Assembly (NCBI GenBank): GCA_026388075.1
Contig: JAPLKN010000062.1
Span: 1-41,148, forward strand
DNA length: 41,148 nt
Origin: Elusimicrobiota bacterium
GTDB taxonomy: Bacteria > Elusimicrobiota > Endomicrobiia > Endomicrobiales > JAPLKN01
Reading direction: 5' to 3'
The translations under genes were made by a program, and so were the position numbers. The stretch's first letter is position 1; the number at the start of each line of letters is the position of its first letter. This document shows, piece by piece, positions 17,792 through 26,492 of this stretch. The notes beneath the pieces were generated by a model. That model was not told the DNA's origin. It saw nothing but the letters and a program-made list of their open reading frames with translations, and ran no database searches.

Positions 17792-18973
17792 TTACATTCC
17801 GGTTGCTTTACGCAGATCATTAACCTTATTTAGTTTTTCCCAAGTAAAGGTTTCGCCGTTTCTTCCAAAATGGCCGTAAGATGCTGTCGCTTTGTATATA
17901 GGCCTTCTGAGTTTGAGATATTCTATCATTCCTCTGGGCGTTAAAGGAAATAATTTTCTGATTATAGGCTCCAACAATTGCCCTGATATTTTTCCTGTAT
18001 GATGAGTGTCTATCATAACTGAAACAGGATCTGCTACACCGATAGCGTAAGCAAGTTGTACCGTACATTTTTCTGCCAAACCCGCCCCCACTATATTTTT
18101 TGCGATATGTCTTGCCATATAGCATGCGCTTCTGTCTACTTTCGTGGGATCTTTTCCGGAAAACGCTCCGCCTCCATGTGCTGCCATTCCGCCGTAAGTA
18201 TCAACAATAATTTTTCTGCCTGTCATTCCGGTATCGCACTGAGGCCCGCCGATAACAAATTTCCCTGTAGGATTAATGAAATATTTTGTTTTCTTATCTA
18301 CCCATTTTCCAACAACAGGCATGATAACTGCGTCAATAATTTCCTTCCTGGATTTTTCGGTTATCTTATGGCCGGTCTTGTCCAAAATCTCTTCTGTATG
18401 CTGGGATGATACGACAACCGTATCTACCCTGTATGGTTTCCAATCCTTATATTCAACTGTAACCTGAGATTTGCCGTCAGGCCCAAGATATTTTAATATG
18501 TTTTTCTTTCTGACCTCCGCCAACCTTAAAGTTAGTTTATGCGCAAGCATTATCGGCAAAGGCATTAATTCCGGAGTTTCTTTGCAGGCATAGCCGATCA
18601 TTAAACCTTGATCACCTGCTCCGCCGGTATTAACCCCCTGAGCAATATCCGGCGATTGAGTATGAATTGCATTTAGTATTGCGCAAGTTTCATGATCAAA
18701 GCCATATTTCGGATGATTGTATCCGATATCTTTCACTATGTCTCTTGTAAGCTTGTGCACATCAAACAAAGCTTTAGTAGTAATTTCACCTCCAACAATA
18801 ACCAAACCCATAGTTATGAATGTTTCACAAGCTACTCTGCCTAACGGGTCCTGCCTTAATACTTCATCCAAAACACCGTCTGAAATTTGATCGCACACCT
18901 TATCCGGATGCCCTTCTGTTACTGATTCTGACGTGAAAACAAAGTCTTTCCCTTGAAACAATGATTTTTTCAC
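17792..18973 (-). CDS. metK: S-adenosylmethionine synthetase
   Basis: The 393-residue protein makes S-adenosylmethionine from methionine and ATP. It carries [20 protein letters not shown] (catalytic His/Asp near residues 14-33), [12 protein letters not shown] (122-133), [19 protein letters not shown], and the phosphate loop [16 protein letters not shown]. The length is normal. The start is GTG with GGAGG seven bases upstream. It is followed by ahcY in the same direction, so the two methyl-cycle steps may share control, though repeats intervene. Upstream, a 111-bp inverted-repeat element separates it from the sugar nucleotidyltransferase gene. Confidence 0.97.
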   Translation of the reverse strand: MKKSLFQGKDFVFTSESVTEGHPDKVCDQISDGVLDEVLRQDPLGRVACETFITMGLVIVGGEITTKALFDVHKLTRDIVKDIGYNHPKYGFDHETCAILNAIHTQSPDIAQGVNTGGAGDQGLMIGYACKETPELMPLPIMLAHKLTLRLAEVRKKNILKYLGPDGKSQVTVEYKDWKPYRVDTVVVSSQHTEEILDKTGHKITEKSRKEIIDAVIMPVVGKWVDKKTKYFINPTGKFVIGGPQCDTGMTGRKIIVDTYGGMAAHGGGAFSGKDPTKVDRSACYMARHIAKNIVGAGLAEKCTVQLAYAIGVADPVSVMIDTHHTGKISGQLLEPIIRKLFPLTPRGMIEYLKLRRPIYKATASYGHFGRNGETFTWEKLNKVNDLRKATGM

Positions 18974-19014
18974 TTTTTAACCTCCCTATTTTTTAATTAT
19001 AATTTCAAAAATCG

Positions 19015-19125
19015 GGAATTAGGGACACTTCCCATATTTTTTACTAAAATATAATAAAAGTCCCATACGTCATATTTAAATGAGTTACATAAAAACTAAA
19101 AAATATGGGAAGTGTCCCTAATTCC
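19015..19125. repeat. REPIN/MITE-like element with perfect 29-bp inverted arms
   Basis: The left arm (19015-19043) begins GGAATTAGGGACACTTCCC and continues CATATTTTTTA; the right arm (19097-19125) is its exact reverse complement. A 53-bp AT-rich centre separates them. Perfect 29-bp arms imply recent origin or active conservation. No transposase lies inside, so it must have moved in trans or arisen as a doublet of REP units. It occupies most of the gap upstream of metK and would fold into a strong hairpin in RNA. Confidence 0.75.
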
Positions 19126-19153
19126 AATCACTTACCGCTTACTACTGATTTTT

Positions 19154-20182
19154 TTAGTCAATATTTAGTACTGTGCCTTCAAAAACTGAAATATCTTCAG
19201 AAACTTCTGCTTTATAACCTATCACACAGTTTTCTAAACGAACATTCTTTGCAACTTTAACATTTTCCCATAAAATAGAATTCTTGATTACTGCTTCTTT
19301 ATCTATTTTTGAAAAATCCCCGACTGTAGTATATCTGTCTATCACCGCGTTTTTGCCGATAAAACAATTACTCCCTATGACGCAAGGAGCATATAATTTT
19401 GCTCCTTTCTCAATTCTCGTCCCTTCACCAATCCACACGCCCGGTTTAATCTGTTTTCCGGGAATGTTAAGCCTTATTTTTCCTTCCAAGGCATCCCGAA
19501 CGCCTCTTCGGTATTCTTTTATATTTCCCACATCAGTCCAATAATCTTCGGTTACATATCCGAATATACGTTTTCCCTTTTTTAAAAGATCGGGCCAAAC
19601 CTGAAAACCAAAATCATAAAGTTTATTTTTAGGTATATATCTAAATATTTCAGGTTCAAAAATATAGATGCCGGTATTCACGGTATTTGCAAAGACATCG
19701 CTCCATTTTGGTTTTTCAATAAACTTCTTTATTTTGCCGGAATTATCAGTAAGAGTTACTCCATATTCAAATTTTGAATCAATTGCTTTAAGCACCATGG
19801 TACCTAACGCTTTTTTCATTCTGTGGAATTTTAAAGCTTTAGAAAGATTTATATCTGTCAGCCCGTCTCCGGACATGACCACAAAAGTAGAATCAAAATA
19901 ATCTTCCATTTTTTTTACGCCGCCCGCAGTGCCCAAAAGTTTTTTTTCAAAAGAATATTTGATATTAATTCCAAGCAAAGAACCGTTTTGAAAATGTTCC
20001 TTTATAGTTCCGGGGCAATAATGGAGATTCAAAATTACTTCATTTATGCCGTGTTTTTTCAGATTTTCTAATACGTGTTCCAAAACAGGCTTATTTACTA
20101 CCGGAACCATCGGTTTCGGAATCTCATATGTTAAAGGCCTTAACCTTGTTCCGGCGCCTGCAGCCATTACAAAAGCTTTCAT
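19154..20182 (-). CDS. Sugar-1-phosphate nucleotidyltransferase with left-handed beta-helix tail
   Basis: The 342-residue enzyme has the NTP-transferase signature GAGTRLRPLTYEIPKPMVPV at residues 9-28, an acidic metal/sugar site MSGDGLTD (98-105) and FIEKPKWSDVFANT (product lysine region). C-terminal hexapeptide turns (about 245-340, CVIGSNCFIGKNAVI and similar) form a left-handed beta helix. It couples a sugar-1-phosphate with an NTP to give an NDP-sugar; mannose-1-phosphate guanylyltransferase or a heptose/glucose variant are the likeliest options. GGAG precedes the ATG. It follows a paralogue by about 100 bases in the same direction, so two different donors are probably produced. Confidence 0.85.
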   Translation of the reverse strand: MKAFVMAAGAGTRLRPLTYEIPKPMVPVVNKPVLEHVLENLKKHGINEVILNLHYCPGTIKEHFQNGSLLGINIKYSFEKKLLGTAGGVKKMEDYFDSTFVVMSGDGLTDINLSKALKFHRMKKALGTMVLKAIDSKFEYGVTLTDNSGKIKKFIEKPKWSDVFANTVNTGIYIFEPEIFRYIPKNKLYDFGFQVWPDLLKKGKRIFGYVTEDYWTDVGNIKEYRRGVRDALEGKIRLNIPGKQIKPGVWIGEGTRIEKGAKLYAPCVIGSNCFIGKNAVIDRYTTVGDFSKIDKEAVIKNSILWENVKVAKNVRLENCVIGYKAEVSEDISVFEGTVLNID

Positions 20183-20281
20183 AATAACTCCAAATACGTT
20201 ATAAGGTTAAAATGTTAGAAGGTTAAAAGTTTAATAATTTATTAAACTTTCTAAACTTTTTAACTTTCAACGCCTTTATGT

Positions 20282-21337
20282 TTACAATTTTGAATACTTC
20301 GTTATAACAGTTTTATCGCCCAAAACAGAGCCTTCATTTATAACGGAGTTAGCTTCTATTAAACAATTTTTACCAATAATTGATTTTTCTATACGGACAC
20401 CTTCTTTAACAATAGTATCATCAAGAATAATTGAATCCGAAATATATACTCCTTTTCCCAAGACAACATTATTACCCAAACAAACATTTCCTTGAATTTG
20501 AGTATATTCTCCAATTCTATTATTATTCCCGCAAACCAAACGCCCTTTTAGCTCCATGTATTTTCCGTACTTCAAATGTTTTTCTGCCCATAAATTATCA
20601 TTGATCATTTTTCCCTTAATCGGAAAATCAACATTGCGCAGCATCAGATCATAATTAGCCTGAAGATATTTTTCAACACTTCCTATATCTAGCCAATAAC
20701 CTTTGAAAATATATCCGAAAAGCGGATATTTCTTAGTCAGCATGTCAGGGAATAAGCCTCTTTCTACGGAAAAATTTAATCCCTTAGGGATAAAATCCAG
20801 AACTTCCGGTTCAAATAAATATACGCCTGAATTTATAGTATTAACGGTAACTTCATCCCAAGAAGGTTTTTCTACAAACTTTTCAATCTTGCCTTTTTTA
20901 TCAGTTTCTACTAAGCCGTAAATAGTCGGATCCTTAACACGGCTAAGGGCTATTGTAACAAGAGATTTATTTTGTTTATGAAAAGTTTTCATTGCAGTTA
21001 AATTAATATCAGTCAGTATATCACCGTTAAAAATTAAAACGGGCTCATTTATTAGGCCCTGAGCATTCTTAATAGCTCCACCGGTACCAAGCGGTTTTTT
21101 TTCATGAACATATTCTATTTTTAGGCCCCATTTTTTGCCGGAACCGAAATAGTCTTCAAAAACATGAGAAAGGTAAGAAACACAAAATATCACTTCTTTT
21201 ATCCCGTGTCTTTTAATCAAGTTAAGCTGGTATTCCAGAAAAGGCCGGTTGGCGATAGGAAGAAGAGGTTTAGGGGTAGTACGGGTTAAAGGCCTCAATC
21301 TTGTTCCCAAACCGCCGATTAAGATAAGTGCTTTCAT
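20282..21337 (-). CDS. Sugar-1-phosphate nucleotidyltransferase, paralogue of the next gene
   Basis: From ATG at 21337 (GGAG then six bases) the product has 351 residues; the four-residue-longer TTG start would overlap its own ribosome-binding site. GGLGTRLRPLTRTTPKPLLP (residues 8-27) binds the NTP, FNGDILTDINL holds the metal aspartate, and VEKPSWDEVTVNT contains the sugar-phosphate lysine. C-terminal hexapeptide repeats from about residue 240 (GRLVCGNNNRIGEYTQI onward) form a beta helix. It is related to, but clearly diverged from, the downstream paralogue. The substrate is unproven: glucose-1-P, mannose-1-P or heptose-1-P are possible. It starts 28 bases after the epimerase gene. Confidence 0.85.
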   Translation of the reverse strand: MKALILIGGLGTRLRPLTRTTPKPLLPIANRPFLEYQLNLIKRHGIKEVIFCVSYLSHVFEDYFGSGKKWGLKIEYVHEKKPLGTGGAIKNAQGLINEPVLIFNGDILTDINLTAMKTFHKQNKSLVTIALSRVKDPTIYGLVETDKKGKIEKFVEKPSWDEVTVNTINSGVYLFEPEVLDFIPKGLNFSVERGLFPDMLTKKYPLFGYIFKGYWLDIGSVEKYLQANYDLMLRNVDFPIKGKMINDNLWAEKHLKYGKYMELKGRLVCGNNNRIGEYTQIQGNVCLGNNVVLGKGVYISDSIILDDTIVKEGVRIEKSIIGKNCLIEANSVINEGSVLGDKTVITKYSKL

Positions 21338-21365
21338 TTTTTTCTCCAAAAAAGATCATTCTGTG

Positions 21366-22286
21366 CTATTTCCAATTCTCAAAATATTTTACAGTTTTTT
21401 CAAGGCCGGATTTCAAAGAAACGCTGGGTTCCCATTTTAGGATTTTCTTGGCCTTTTTTATGTCTAAGACACTTTTATACAACTCACCAGCCCGCGCAGG
21501 TTTATAAACGGGTTTTTTCCTGAAATCCGTTATAAACGCTATTTTTTTGAAAAGTTCATTAACAGAACTGGCTTTGCCGGTTCCGATATTAATTATTTCG
21601 TTATTTCCTTTTTTTAGGGCAAAAATATTGGCTCTGGCCACATCGCCCACATAAACATAATCCCTCATTTGATTCCCATTTCCAAATATAACAGTTTTTT
21701 CATTATTTAACATTCTTCCCGAAAATATGGCAACAACGCCTGCCTCGCCGTGAGGATCCTGTCTTGGCCCGTAAACATTTCCGTATCTTAATATCGTATA
21801 GTTTAAACCATAAGTTTTCAAGAAATACTTCAAATAAAATTCAATGGAATATTTTGCTATCCCGTAGGGTGAAAGAGGGTTTGCATCAGCTTTTTCGTCC
21901 GGGGTTTTCCTTCCGCACTCGCCATAGATAGTGCCCCCGGAAGAAGCAAATATAACTTTCTTCACTTTGCTTTTTCTTGAACTTTCAAAAATATTTAAAG
22001 CGCCGACTATATTAACTTCCGCATCAAACATCGGATCCTGAACAGATTTTCTTACATCAATTTGAGCGGCATGATGATTTACTAAATCAAATTTTTCTTT
22101 AAAAAATATTTTCTCAATTTCCTTGGAATTGATATCCAATTTATAAAATTTTGCTTTTGGATTAATGTTCTCTTTTTTGCCGGAACTAAGATTATCTATA
22201 ACTGCAACTTTATATCCTGCTGCAATATAACCGTCAACAATGTGCGATCCGATGAACCCCGCTCCGCCAGTTACTAAAATCTTCAA
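21366..22286 (-). CDS. NAD-dependent sugar epimerase (GalE-like extended SDR)
   Basis: The 306-residue protein is an extended short-chain dehydrogenase: GGAGFIGSHIVDGY (residues 7-20) binds NAD, NHHAAQIDVRKSVQDP follows, ASSGGTIYG supplies the Ser/Thr, and SPYGIAKYSIEFY has the catalytic Tyr-x3-Lys. RYGNVYGPRQDPHGEAGVV and a C-terminal RAGELYKSVLDIKKAKKIL complete the UDP-glucose 4-epimerase-type pattern. It would interconvert UDP-Glc/UDP-Gal or their N-acetyl forms. The start is TTG, supported by GGAG seven bases upstream. It precedes two nucleotidyltransferases in the same direction, fitting a sugar-nucleotide supply operon. Confidence 0.87.
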   Translation of the reverse strand: MKILVTGGAGFIGSHIVDGYIAAGYKVAVIDNLSSGKKENINPKAKFYKLDINSKEIEKIFFKEKFDLVNHHAAQIDVRKSVQDPMFDAEVNIVGALNIFESSRKSKVKKVIFASSGGTIYGECGRKTPDEKADANPLSPYGIAKYSIEFYLKYFLKTYGLNYTILRYGNVYGPRQDPHGEAGVVAIFSGRMLNNEKTVIFGNGNQMRDYVYVGDVARANIFALKKGNNEIINIGTGKASSVNELFKKIAFITDFRKKPVYKPARAGELYKSVLDIKKAKKILKWEPSVSLKSGLEKTVKYFENWK

Positions 22287-22410
22287 TTTTTAACTCCGTT
22301 AGAAAGTTATAAAGTTAAATGTTAAAAGTTACTTTTTTCTTTGAGTCTCTAAATATTTTATAAAGCTCGCCAATTGCGTAGATATCTCGATAACTTTTTA
22401 TCACTTGTGG

Positions 22411-23790
22411 TTAATACGCGCCCTTTTGGCCAATAATCGCCGGCAATGTTTTAAATAGAATTTTCAAATCAAGTCCCGGTGACCAGTTCTCAATATAGAA
22501 AATATCTAACTCAATCATTTCCTCATAGCTTAGGCTGGCACGCCCTGAAACCTGCCAAAGCCCCGTTATACCCGGTAAAACTCTCAATCGCCTCTTTGCC
22601 CAATCATCATATGCCGCCGCTTCCCATAGCACCTGAGGCCTCGGGCCGACAAGGCTCATATCACCCTTTAATACATTTAAAAGTTGAGGAAGTTCATCAA
22701 TACTGTATCTTCTAATGATTTTTCCGAATCTGGTTATACGCGGATCTTTAGACATTTTAAAAACCGGCCCTTTCCGCTCGCTCTTTCCTTTGAATGACTC
22801 AAGAAGTTTATCAGCATCGCTTACCATAGTCCGGAATTTATAAAAATCAAACTCTCTGCCTCTATACCCCATTCTTTTATGTTTGTAAAGTACCGGGCCC
22901 TTAGAATCAATTTTAATAATAGCAGCAACGGCGATTAATAGCGGGCTTAAAATTATAATTACTGTCGATGAAATAATTATATCCATAACTCTTTTGAAAT
23001 AGAAATTAAATCCGCTGAAGGAAATTGCATTTAAATGAAACATCGGAAGGCCTAAGGAAGAATCAATTTTTAGCTCTCCGCGGCAAAGCTGAACAATAGT
23101 AGGAATAAATTTAAGATCAATTTTAAGATTTTCGCACCAATCATAAAATGACATTAGTGTATATTCTGCCCAATTATAGTGAAGAAGAACTACCTGGCTA
23201 ATATTTTTTTTTGTTATAATATTTTTTATCTTAGAAATATTATTTTCACCTGCTATAGGCGCATAATATACCCTGAAGTTAGGATGCTGTTTAAGAATGG
23301 CTTTAATCATTGCATTATTTTTTCCTACGATAAGAATATTTTCTCTGCCGAAAAAAGAACGAAGAGAAACTACAGCAGCTACTTTAAATATTTCGCGAAC
23401 GATAAAAATTGCCAAAATTAATAAAAACCAAAACAATACAAAAGTAATCCTTGAAAAAGTAAATTCTCTATAAAAAAATGTTGCCAATACCAGAAAAAAT
23501 ATTCCGACAGATACCCCCTTGATTATTCTAACTAATTCATCTAATAAAGACGGAAAGTAAGAACGATAAAAATCATTTTGAAAAAAAATAAAAATAAAAA
23601 GCGGAATAGAGAGATATAGAGTATTTTTGTATATTATCCATTCAGGAAATCCTTTAGTTACAGGAAAATAATCTGTTATGACTGAGAAAAACCTCAGTTT
23701 ATATGCCAAATAAACTGAAATAATAACAGATAAAATATCTATCACTAAAAGAAAAGGGACAATGATAAGCTGCGAACGGGTATATCTCAT
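22411..23790 (-). CDS. Polyprenyl-phosphate sugar-1-phosphate transferase (WbaP/WcaJ type)
   Basis: The 459-residue protein begins with four hydrophobic helices (about 8-130) and a cytoplasmic Rossmann-like CoA_binding_3 region (145-250). A re-entrant helix (267-295) leads into the bacterial sugar-transferase domain: FKRVMDIIISSTVIIILSPL, YKHKRMGYRGREFDFYKFRTM, the catalytic region RRYSIDELPQLLNVLKGDMS, LVGPRP and LPGITGLWQVSGR. It transfers a sugar-1-phosphate, often glucose or galactose, to undecaprenyl phosphate on the inner membrane, the first step of lipid-linked glycan assembly. It is therefore the likely initiating enzyme of this locus. Confidence 0.92.
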   Translation of the reverse strand: MRYTRSQLIIVPFLLVIDILSVIISVYLAYKLRFFSVITDYFPVTKGFPEWIIYKNTLYLSIPLFIFIFFQNDFYRSYFPSLLDELVRIIKGVSVGIFFLVLATFFYREFTFSRITFVLFWFLLILAIFIVREIFKVAAVVSLRSFFGRENILIVGKNNAMIKAILKQHPNFRVYYAPIAGENNISKIKNIITKKNISQVVLLHYNWAEYTLMSFYDWCENLKIDLKFIPTIVQLCRGELKIDSSLGLPMFHLNAISFSGFNFYFKRVMDIIISSTVIIILSPLLIAVAAIIKIDSKGPVLYKHKRMGYRGREFDFYKFRTMVSDADKLLESFKGKSERKGPVFKMSKDPRITRFGKIIRRYSIDELPQLLNVLKGDMSLVGPRPQVLWEAAAYDDWAKRRLRVLPGITGLWQVSGRASLSYEEMIELDIFYIENWSPGLDLKILFKTLPAIIGQKGAY

Positions 23791-23831
23791 AAAGTCTTGT
23801 TTTTTCTATTGATTTTTGGTTTAGTATTTTA

Positions 23832-24971
23832 TCAATTTGGTATAGAATTGGCAACTTTTTTTGCTTCTTCAAAAACTTCATCTACTGATATGTCCTGCAT
23901 GCATTTATTTGTCTTGCATCCGTATTCAAAACCAAGATAAAGGCAAGGCGAACATTCTGCTTTTGACTTAATTACCCTGCTTTTATTTCCCAAGGGGCCC
24001 CATTTTTTCGGATTAGTAGGTCCGTGCAAGGCTATAACTGGAATATTTAAAGCAGAAGCTAAATGCATAATACCGGTGTTCCCTGAAATAAACATCTTTG
24101 CTTTTGATAGAATTGCTGCGTATTCGCCCAATGAAAGCGAATGCATAAGAAAAGCATTTGGCAAAAGAGCATTAACAATTTTTGAATTCTGCTCTTTTTC
24201 AATTTCAGTTCCTGCAATTAAAATCTTAAACTTATTTAGTTCACTCAGTTTTTTCCCCAATTCAACATATTTTTCCGCAGGCCATTGACGCTGGCCTCCG
24301 TGCAAAGGAGTTTCAGGATGAAAGACTATAAAAGCATCTCCTTGTTTTAGTCCGTTTTCTAATAACAGTTTTTCAGAATGATGTTTAGAAGCGTCATCAA
24401 CCCAGAATTCAAGATTTTTGTTTATGTTTTTTATTTCCAGAACCTTCAAAATATCTGCGAAACAATCCAATTCATGTTTAGTTTGGCTATGTTCCACAAA
24501 ATGAGTATATAAATAATGTCTATACTGATTATTTGTTTTAAATCCGATTCTATATAACGCGCCGCTAAAAAATGCAAGTAACGGCGAGATTCTTGTCCAC
24601 TGGTCAAAATCCAAAGCTAAATCAAATTTTTTGTTTTTGAATAATTTAATAATAGAAAAAGGGTTAAAAACTAAATTTCTGATATTAATTATTAAAACCT
24701 CATTTATGTACGGGCAAACTTTCAGAACATCTAGATTAATTTTTGTGCATATTGCAGTAATTTTTGCTTTAGGATATTTATCTCGCAAAGCCCTTAGTAT
24801 AGGCATTAATAATATTGTGTCTCCCAATGCTGAAAGCTTAATAATCAATATTGAATCAATCTTTTCGGGTAGTTTCTTTGATTTATGGGTAAATAATCCC
24901 AAAAACCAGATCAAAGATATACCTATATAACGGTCAAGTGACTTAAAAAGAAAGTTTCCTCTTAGCCCCAT
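23832..24971 (-). CDS. Glycosyltransferase family 9 (heptosyltransferase-like)
   Basis: This 379-residue GT9 enzyme starts with ATG and GGAAG four bases before it. The N-terminal Rossmann domain contains IIKLSALGDTILLMPILRAL and the ADP-sugar-binding C-terminal domain contains FHPETPLHGGQRQWPAEKY and SGNTGIMHLASALNIPVIALHGPT. A cysteine-rich segment (CSPCLYLGFEYGCKTNKCM) near the end is common in the family and may bind metal. Such enzymes add heptose or a related sugar to lipid A core or a surface glycan on the cytoplasmic face. A hydrophobic start (residues 15-27) may only anchor it peripherally. A GT9 domain is also found fused to GT4 at 32-34 kb. Confidence 0.87.
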   Translation of the reverse strand: MGLRGNFLFKSLDRYIGISLIWFLGLFTHKSKKLPEKIDSILIIKLSALGDTILLMPILRALRDKYPKAKITAICTKINLDVLKVCPYINEVLIINIRNLVFNPFSIIKLFKNKKFDLALDFDQWTRISPLLAFFSGALYRIGFKTNNQYRHYLYTHFVEHSQTKHELDCFADILKVLEIKNINKNLEFWVDDASKHHSEKLLLENGLKQGDAFIVFHPETPLHGGQRQWPAEKYVELGKKLSELNKFKILIAGTEIEKEQNSKIVNALLPNAFLMHSLSLGEYAAILSKAKMFISGNTGIMHLASALNIPVIALHGPTNPKKWGPLGNKSRVIKSKAECSPCLYLGFEYGCKTNKCMQDISVDEVFEEAKKVANSIPN

Positions 24972-25002
24972 TGTTCTTCCTTGTTTATTTTATAATTTAC
25001 AT

Positions 25003-25097
25003 TCTGTCACCCTGAATTTATTTCAGGGTCTGCCATTTTTTTGATACCTAATGAGCTACAACCACTGCGAGACCCCGAATCAAGTTCGGGGTGACAG
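25003..25097. repeat. Compound palindromic repeat (TCTGTCACCC ... GGGTGACAGA)
   Basis: Two small palindromes, CCCTGAAT-TT-ATTTCAGGG near 25010 and CCCCGAAT-CA-AGTTCGGGG near 25073, are flanked by outer complementary ends TCTGTCACCC and GGGTGACAGA. The element occupies the first third of a 302-base gap without genes between GT9 and GT4 (24972-25273). Confidence 0.6.
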
Positions 25098-25120
25098 ATC
25101 GCATGAGACTTAGTTCGGTT

Positions 25121-25208
25121 GTAGCCGCAGGATTTATCCTGCGTTCCGGTACCGTACCCTGAAGGGCGTACCGTTTGTCATTCCCAAATGCCTTTATTGG
25201 GAATCCAG
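25121..25208. repeat. GTAG-headed REP plus TCATTCCC-type repeat
   Basis: From 25121 the head GTAGCCGC is followed by the hairpin AGGATTTATCCT and GCG (REP organisation). A related CCCTGAAGGG hairpin follows, ending CGTACC, like a decayed second head. From 25177, GTCATTCCCAA ... TTGGGAATCCAG is a separate widespread repeat type. The first 24 bases are identical to 40988-41011. Nothing else is visible in the remaining gap up to 25273 apart from a GGACCC...ATGACCC fragment. Confidence 0.65.
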
Positions 25209-25273
25209 TTTTTGATCTCAGTTACATGGGTCCCCGATTAAGACCTTCGGGGATGACCCTACGGGACAGTTCT

Positions 25274-26455
25274 TCAGTTCTGCTTTTTCAATTCTGCCTC
25301 TATTATTTCGCTCATCTGTTCTATTCGTTTTTCCCAAGTATATTGTTTCGCCAATTCAATTCTTTTATTCTTAAGTTCTTCAGAATTTTCTTTAAGCGCT
25401 TTCAAAACATTTTCTTCAAATTCTTCTTTGCCATCTGATAAATAGAATAATTCCTTAAATTCGTTGAGAGAATCCAAGTTAGTTGAGATAATAGGCTTGC
25501 CGCTAGATAAATATTCAAAAAATTTCATCGGAAACATATTTTTAGTATATTGATTTATCTTATTCGGAAGAAGACAAATATCAAAACCTTTTAAGTACAT
25601 CGGAAGTTGATTATATTGCTTGCCGCTCAAAAAATAAATATTCTTATTTTTGATTAATGAACTTAAATCTGCCTTTTTTTCTCCTTCTCCGGTATCTCCT
25701 ATCAAAATGATAGACCATTCAGGATGTTTTTCTGCTAAAAATGCTAATAATTCAAAATCTAGTTTATATTCGCTTATCGCTCCCATAAAACCCAGTCTGG
25801 GAGAAGGGATTTTTTCTAATTCTTCAGCAAGCGGTATATCTTTTGAATCAGCTTTATTAAAATGATCAAAATCTGCCACATTTGGAAGATAATAAGTGTT
25901 TTTGTTAAATTTTATTTTTTGTTCAAAAAGCGGTTTTGAACTCGCAAATACAATATTTACTTTTTTTAAAAGCATTTCCTCCAATTCATGGAAAGCCTCT
26001 TTAGGAACTAGAGGATTTGCAGAAATATCATCTACGCAGTGATAGATACAGAGTTTTTCTTTCCATCTAGCTAAATACTCTACGGCATTTGGGATATAGG
26101 TCCAAATAATGGGATTATTTAATTTCAATTTTGCAATAACTATATCCAGTTGTTTTCCCAAAAACCAGTTATTGAAGTTTCTGATAAATCTGTATCTATG
26201 AAACGGTAAAACAAGTGGCGCGAACACAAATAAATTGGGCTTAGATGTCCTTATCCCTTTAAGCCATTTAATAACTCTTTTAAATATTCTAAAAATATCC
26301 TTTTTCTGAAAAGTCGGCCGTCTCAAGCCCAAAGATTCAATAAAAAGAATCCTATTATTAGCCGATAACCTGCTCATTAAATGATGCTGGTTAGTCTTAT
26401 AAGGATTATCCCATTCGGCAAACCCGAAACAGATAATATTTTCGTTAATAATCAT
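25274..26455 (-). CDS. Glycosyltransferase family 4-type
   Basis: From ATG at 26455 the product has 393 residues. The N-terminal domain shows FAEWDNPYKTNQHHLMSRLS and ILFIESLGLRRP, and the linker has YHCVDDISANPLVP. The C-terminal domain includes PRLGFMGAISEYKLDFELL, WSIILIGDTGEG, the loop LPMYLKGFDICLLPNKI and the nucleotide-sugar-binding FEYLSSGKPIIST with the following Glu-rich loop of GT-B enzymes. No membrane helix is clear. A start at 26509 (TTG) is rejected because it lies inside the inverted repeat of the transposon upstream. The ribosome-binding site is weak, perhaps because the transposon replaced the original leader. The acceptor sugar is unknown. Confidence 0.82.
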   Translation of the reverse strand: MIINENIICFGFAEWDNPYKTNQHHLMSRLSANNRILFIESLGLRRPTFQKKDIFRIFKRVIKWLKGIRTSKPNLFVFAPLVLPFHRYRFIRNFNNWFLGKQLDIVIAKLKLNNPIIWTYIPNAVEYLARWKEKLCIYHCVDDISANPLVPKEAFHELEEMLLKKVNIVFASSKPLFEQKIKFNKNTYYLPNVADFDHFNKADSKDIPLAEELEKIPSPRLGFMGAISEYKLDFELLAFLAEKHPEWSIILIGDTGEGEKKADLSSLIKNKNIYFLSGKQYNQLPMYLKGFDICLLPNKINQYTKNMFPMKFFEYLSSGKPIISTNLDSLNEFKELFYLSDGKEEFEENVLKALKENSEELKNKRIELAKQYTWEKRIEQMSEIIEAELKKQN

Positions 26456-26492
26456 TATTATTTTGTTAAAAGAAAAATAGCTTCTAGCATAG

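Noticed and set aside
25003-25208. CRISPR-like repeats
   Set aside because: Repeats here are palindromic, of several types and irregularly spaced; there are no regular spacers and no cas genes.
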